From: Gibbula magus
Lineage: Eukaryota > Mollusca > Gastropoda > Trochida > Trochidae
Length of the DNA: 64,000 bases
NCBI GenBank assembly: GCA_936450465.1
Contig: OW388291.1
Location: 73,314,436-73,378,435 of the forward strand
Direction of reading: 5' to 3'
Positions 59,951 through 64,000 of the stretch are shown here, in pieces. How positions within the stretch are numbered: the stretch's first letter is position 1; every line of letters begins with the position of its first letter. Below the pieces are notes generated by a model that was given only the letters and a program-made list of their open reading frames with translations, was not told the DNA's origin and did not search any database. Made by a program: the position numbers and the translations under genes.

Positions 59951-62900
59951 TATGGACAGACAATGGCAAATACCATAAGAAATTAGTAGAAACAATGAAA
60001 GCACAATCACTTTTTATTCCAATGTGTTTTATGATAAAAATACAGCATCAGATCTGATGGAACAACTTGAAATGTTGAAATATCATTAGTTTATAAAGAA
60101 TCATCTACACTGTTTATGAAAATATCTATGGTTTGTTTATTTTCATTAACTCAAATCTGTACAACATGACAGCAAGTAAATGTAAGGCGAAGGATATTGA
60201 AACACTGTTGTAAACATTTCTCCTAACAAATATTCACAAGTTTTGAAAATTTTAAAATCATTTGGTCTTATCACAAATAATTAACTTGATCACAGGAGTT
60301 TCATGAAATGAAAAATACTCATAAAATCAAGTGAAACCTATCAAAATTGTTCAACACACATGATAAATTTGCACATTCAAGATTATGCCCTGAAAGAAAG
60401 TGTTACCTCGATTTCAGTTAAAATGGATGGAATTTGTTCTTTTGTAACCAAATTATTCTTCAACTTACATGAACAAATCCTGTTACCGATGAGAACCAGT
60501 ATCTAGTATCTAGATCACTAGTGATCTAAAACTGAAGTTCTACAGGTCACTGAGAACAATATTCTTTATTTAGTGTAAAATATAAGAGTCAATACGCTCA
60601 TTCTCTTGCCATGTGTTGAAATTTCAAGAGGAGATTCTAAAGTGACCATTCATCAGTACTGAAAGGATCTCTATCATTTGCAGTGGTCTGCTCATTTGTG
60701 ACAACAAGAGGGCGGTTTCACCATGATTCCATCCATTTTAGCTATAATATTGATTAACAGGAATATGAATACCGTAATCAACCTAATAAGTGACCGTTTA
60801 GAAATTTAAGCACATCATTACATCAGAAAGGCATGCGCAGTACCACTGTCTCCTCTCCTACCATACAGTCAGTGAAGTGCTTTACCTCATAGCAAACACA
60901 GGTAATATATAGAGAGTTAGATAAACACAGCTCTTACAACACTGATGACAGAATCAATTTACATTGTTCTTATTGATCACCCCTCAAAGCAAATCAACTT
61001 CCCCTGCAAGATATAACCTGTGCTAGTTGACTAATGTAAGCCATGCTGCATTTCTTTGCTTTTTCTGTGAGTTTCAGGCAAAGCTGGCCTAAAATAAGCT
61101 TTCCGAATTAGTGCTCCCGTCGAATACTTCGGTCATTCAGTCAATTACGGTACATCATATACGATTTGCTTTCATAAGTTGATCTTGGTTGTTGTTTACT
61201 AATCGATGTTATTCTTGATAAATGATACATAACAAATTGATACAAAAAGAGTTATTATGCAACAATTCTACAAGGGAAATGAAACATTAACTGTCAACAT
61301 CAAAGAAACATTTTATGTAATCTACCTTCATGTAAACAAAATCTTCATTTCGAACATGTCAAATACGATAATTCTAAAATTCACAACATGCAAGTGAATT
61401 AACAATAACAGGTAGCAACACCAGAGTGCTGTATCATTTCAAATTGAGACAGAAACTTTTGTTATCAGAAACATTTTACAAAATAAATGACCACGCTAAA
61501 ATGGAAATTCTAATAACCTTATAAGAAAAGTTCTGTTTTGTTTTTATTGCTTCCTAAGATTAAGTAACATCAACATGGAGAGAAAAATGAGAAACAAAAA
61601 CTGGATATTAATTTGATCATCATTCTCTACCCAAAGCTTACTCTTGTAATTATTCCTTACCATTCTCTCTCAAGAGGCCATGCACAAGTCATTTGTTCCC
61701 ACCTAACCTCTGTCGGACATATTTTATGCCTCCAGCAAACTCGCCTTGTTTTGAAAATTTGCAATACGGATCTCATCCTTATTTCCATCCAATCGGTCGT
61801 TCCTTACATGATTAAATTTTATCGCAACCAATCAGGATTCTCCATCCAAGCTATCTTTATTCTCTATCTAACCTTAAAAGTGCTCCTCTTAACAGAGGTT
61901 ATGTGGGAAGACATGACTTAGGTAACCTCTGTAGAGAGAGAATGTCTGATTACATCAAAATATCATGATCAGTTAACCATAAAAGTATTTATAAATATTT
62001 ATACAAAAGTGAATATTTGACAAATACAAGTGATTGCTTTGATTTAAAGCAATTATTGGACATATATGAAGATTGTCATGATCCACCTAATCAAGCATCG
62101 CCATCTTGTATTGTACTTCTATTCTCCTGTTATATCAGTTTAATGACTATGGACTCATTCACTTTATTATCAGAAAATAGTTTTTCTCCCACAATGCAAA
62201 GCTTTTCCCAATCTAATATTCTTTGTCCTGTAGTTCAACATATCTAGACTTGCTAAATGAAAAATCAAGACCGTACAAAAACTCCTAAATAAATGTGATA
62301 AGGTTTTACTTTCTGAAGTAAAATTCTGGATATACAGACTAGTCATAAAATACAATGAACATAATTAAAGTTAATAATACAAAGTATACAAAGAGTGAAA
62401 TAAAGGTTTTGGGTCATGTTTTAGTTTGAAAAATAAGAAAATAGAAAAATCAGGTGAAATAAGATAGACACTTTCTTTATCATTCTTAGAACATTATCAG
62501 ATGAATCAACCATAATGAATCACACCTTATTGGGGAGACACTTTAACTGGTTGCTGGAAATACGATAATATTTAATTATGAAGGACCCTCAAGAACACAT
62601 TTTTTTTTCTTCACATTTTAAAATATTCTATGGTTATCATCTTACGTCTGTACAAGTTGATTTAATGTTTGTCGTTACAATATCTGGTAAACCTCTGTTT
62701 GGTAAAGCACATTATAGCCAGTCCAGGGGAGCTAGACCGAGCGAGATGAGCTTGACGAAGTACCGAACATAATGTACAGCTATGTGTATATATATATATA
62801 TAACTATGAACACATCTTCCTGGACATAATAACAAGATAAGCAAATTCAGTTCCTTTCATTTCTATGAGACTAGGAAGAACATACCGGTAATGATTTGTA

Positions 62901-63983
62901 ATGCTGTTTACATCCAGATCAGAAAATTCAGTTAACGTAAGTCAAGTTCTGACTTCAGTTAATAAGGCAAGCAACTTAATCCAACACTTTTGAAACAACA
63001 TTGATGGATTAGTAGTGGTTGTCTGTTTTGGACAGAATTGATATTTCAACTTGAGAGCACATGTGATCACAATTTGAAAGCAGGACAAAGTTTTTACATA
63101 ATGAAATCAGAAAAAATATTTAGTAAGTTTTTTATTTTTCATCCCGAGAAATTCAAGGAGAAATTTTGTACACAGATTTTCACAGAAGAAAATTGCAGCA
63201 TTATTTGATAAAAGGACGCCTCTATGTACCAAAACAATGATCAAAGGTTAGTCATAGAAGAAGAAGCACACACAGACATCTGGACATGTGCAATCAATGA
63301 ATCAATGAATCTCCCTTGCCATCGAGGAGGATAAATGTCTAGCAAATCTGACTTTACATTCTTATTCTTATCAAATCAATGAATGAAGACAAAGTTCTAG
63401 TCTAATGCACCCGGGAATCATTGAAGTGGAAATCTATATTTTCAAAATGTCGGGGAAATTGTTAATATATTCATCATGCAGTGAACAAACTACTTAAACA
63501 ACCATACTTTAAATATAATACAATGGTAGACCTGTGATGAGGTCAATACCTGTTCCTACAGCCCCAAATTTGTTGCAATCAATATTTATTTATGAATCCC
63601 TGAATCAACGGGTGGAAAGATGGAACCAGAGAACAATTGAGGAAAGTATTTTGATTTGATAGCTTAGAACTACGAACAAATGAGGTCATGGCAACAGTGA
63701 CATGAATCGACAAACTAACATTTAGACATCATCACATCCCTTTTCCATTCCATTAGTAGGACTCTGATTAATACGCTATTCTATCAAACGGGTCATGTGA
63801 CAATCTCCAATGAGATTGTCGGAAACATGCTCACATAATAAATATCAACATGCACTTTAAATCCAACTCTGTTTACGTATTGTTGTTAGGGTTGCTGGCC
63901 ACTTCCAAACTTTAAGCACAATTTTAACGTAGATCCCCAGTTAATATACTTCAGCTGATTACACGTTTATTCTAGCTACTTAC
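59951..63983. other. No gene seen
   Basis: A long AT-rich stretch without exon-like ORFs. It holds a perfect 18-bp palindrome at 60511-60528, a short TA microsatellite near 62787-62803 and a GACAATCTC/GAGATTGTC hairpin at 63799-63820. It may include 3' UTR or intron of a minus-strand gene entering from the right. Confidence 0.4.
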
Positions 63984-64000
63984 ATCCTGCTCCATCAGGA
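63984..64000 (-). CDS. Possible 3' end of an exon of a gene running off the window
   Basis: On the minus strand, CTGATGGAGCAGGAT is followed by GTAAGT, a perfect splice donor. One frame reads LMEQD. Only 17 bases are visible, so neither the frame nor the product can be judged. Confidence 0.25.

Noticed and set aside
61613..62247. Two plus-strand frames of about 100 and 76 codons
   Set aside because: They are low-complexity, hydrophobic translations of AT-rich DNA without splice sites, neighbours or family similarity.

Overview
The window looks like nuclear DNA of an invertebrate, most probably a bivalve mollusc. It is AT-rich, its genes are split by many GT-AG introns, and it is crowded with interspersed repeats. 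Several repeats have a layout known from bivalve 'pearl'-type Helitron-like elements: a 5' hairpin, a short GTCC/ACGG microsatellite and internal tandem repeats. The bivalve assignment is an inference from this repeat content and from protein similarity judged by eye; no search was run.

Three genes can be assembled exon by exon with consistent reading phase. (1) On the minus strand, 20837 down to 7604, 13 exons encode a complete 665-residue S9 (prolyl oligopeptidase family) serine peptidase with a visible Ser/Asp/His triad. (2) On the plus strand, 29937-32222, two exons encode a 177-residue small membrane protein resembling DMAC1/TMEM261, a mitochondrial complex I assembly factor. (3) On the plus strand, 40388-57290, 19 exons encode a complete 1506-residue ZRANB3 orthologue (SNF2 helicase, PIP box, NZF zinc finger, C-terminal HNH nuclease), an enzyme of stalled replication fork remodelling. 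A fourth, minus-strand gene may enter at the right edge, where only a splice donor and a few codons are visible.

The rest is mostly mobile DNA. From 1 to 7600 there are a tRNA-like relic, hairpins, a 545-bp tandem repeat and pearl-like elements. From 21455 to 29128 lies a nested set: an outer TA-flanked element, a 3.9-kb pogo/Tigger-like element with a broken transposase inside it, and a TTAA-flanked MITE inside that. From 32.6 to 38.9 kb lies a composite repeat related to one in intron 5 of the peptidase gene, interrupted by a 1.6-kb Helentron-like element whose empty site is preserved in the other copy. From 57.3 to 64 kb there are further repeats and no recognisable gene.

The most striking feature is in ZRANB3. 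The 3' end of exon 12 together with its splice donor has been tandemly amplified about 49 times (46-bp unit, 50795-53035). Nearly every unit carries a pyrimidine tract ending in CAG directly followed by GTAAAG, so it resembles a 3' and a 5' splice site back to back. A smaller duplication of the same kind (exon end plus donor, three copies) lies beside exon 7 of the peptidase gene.
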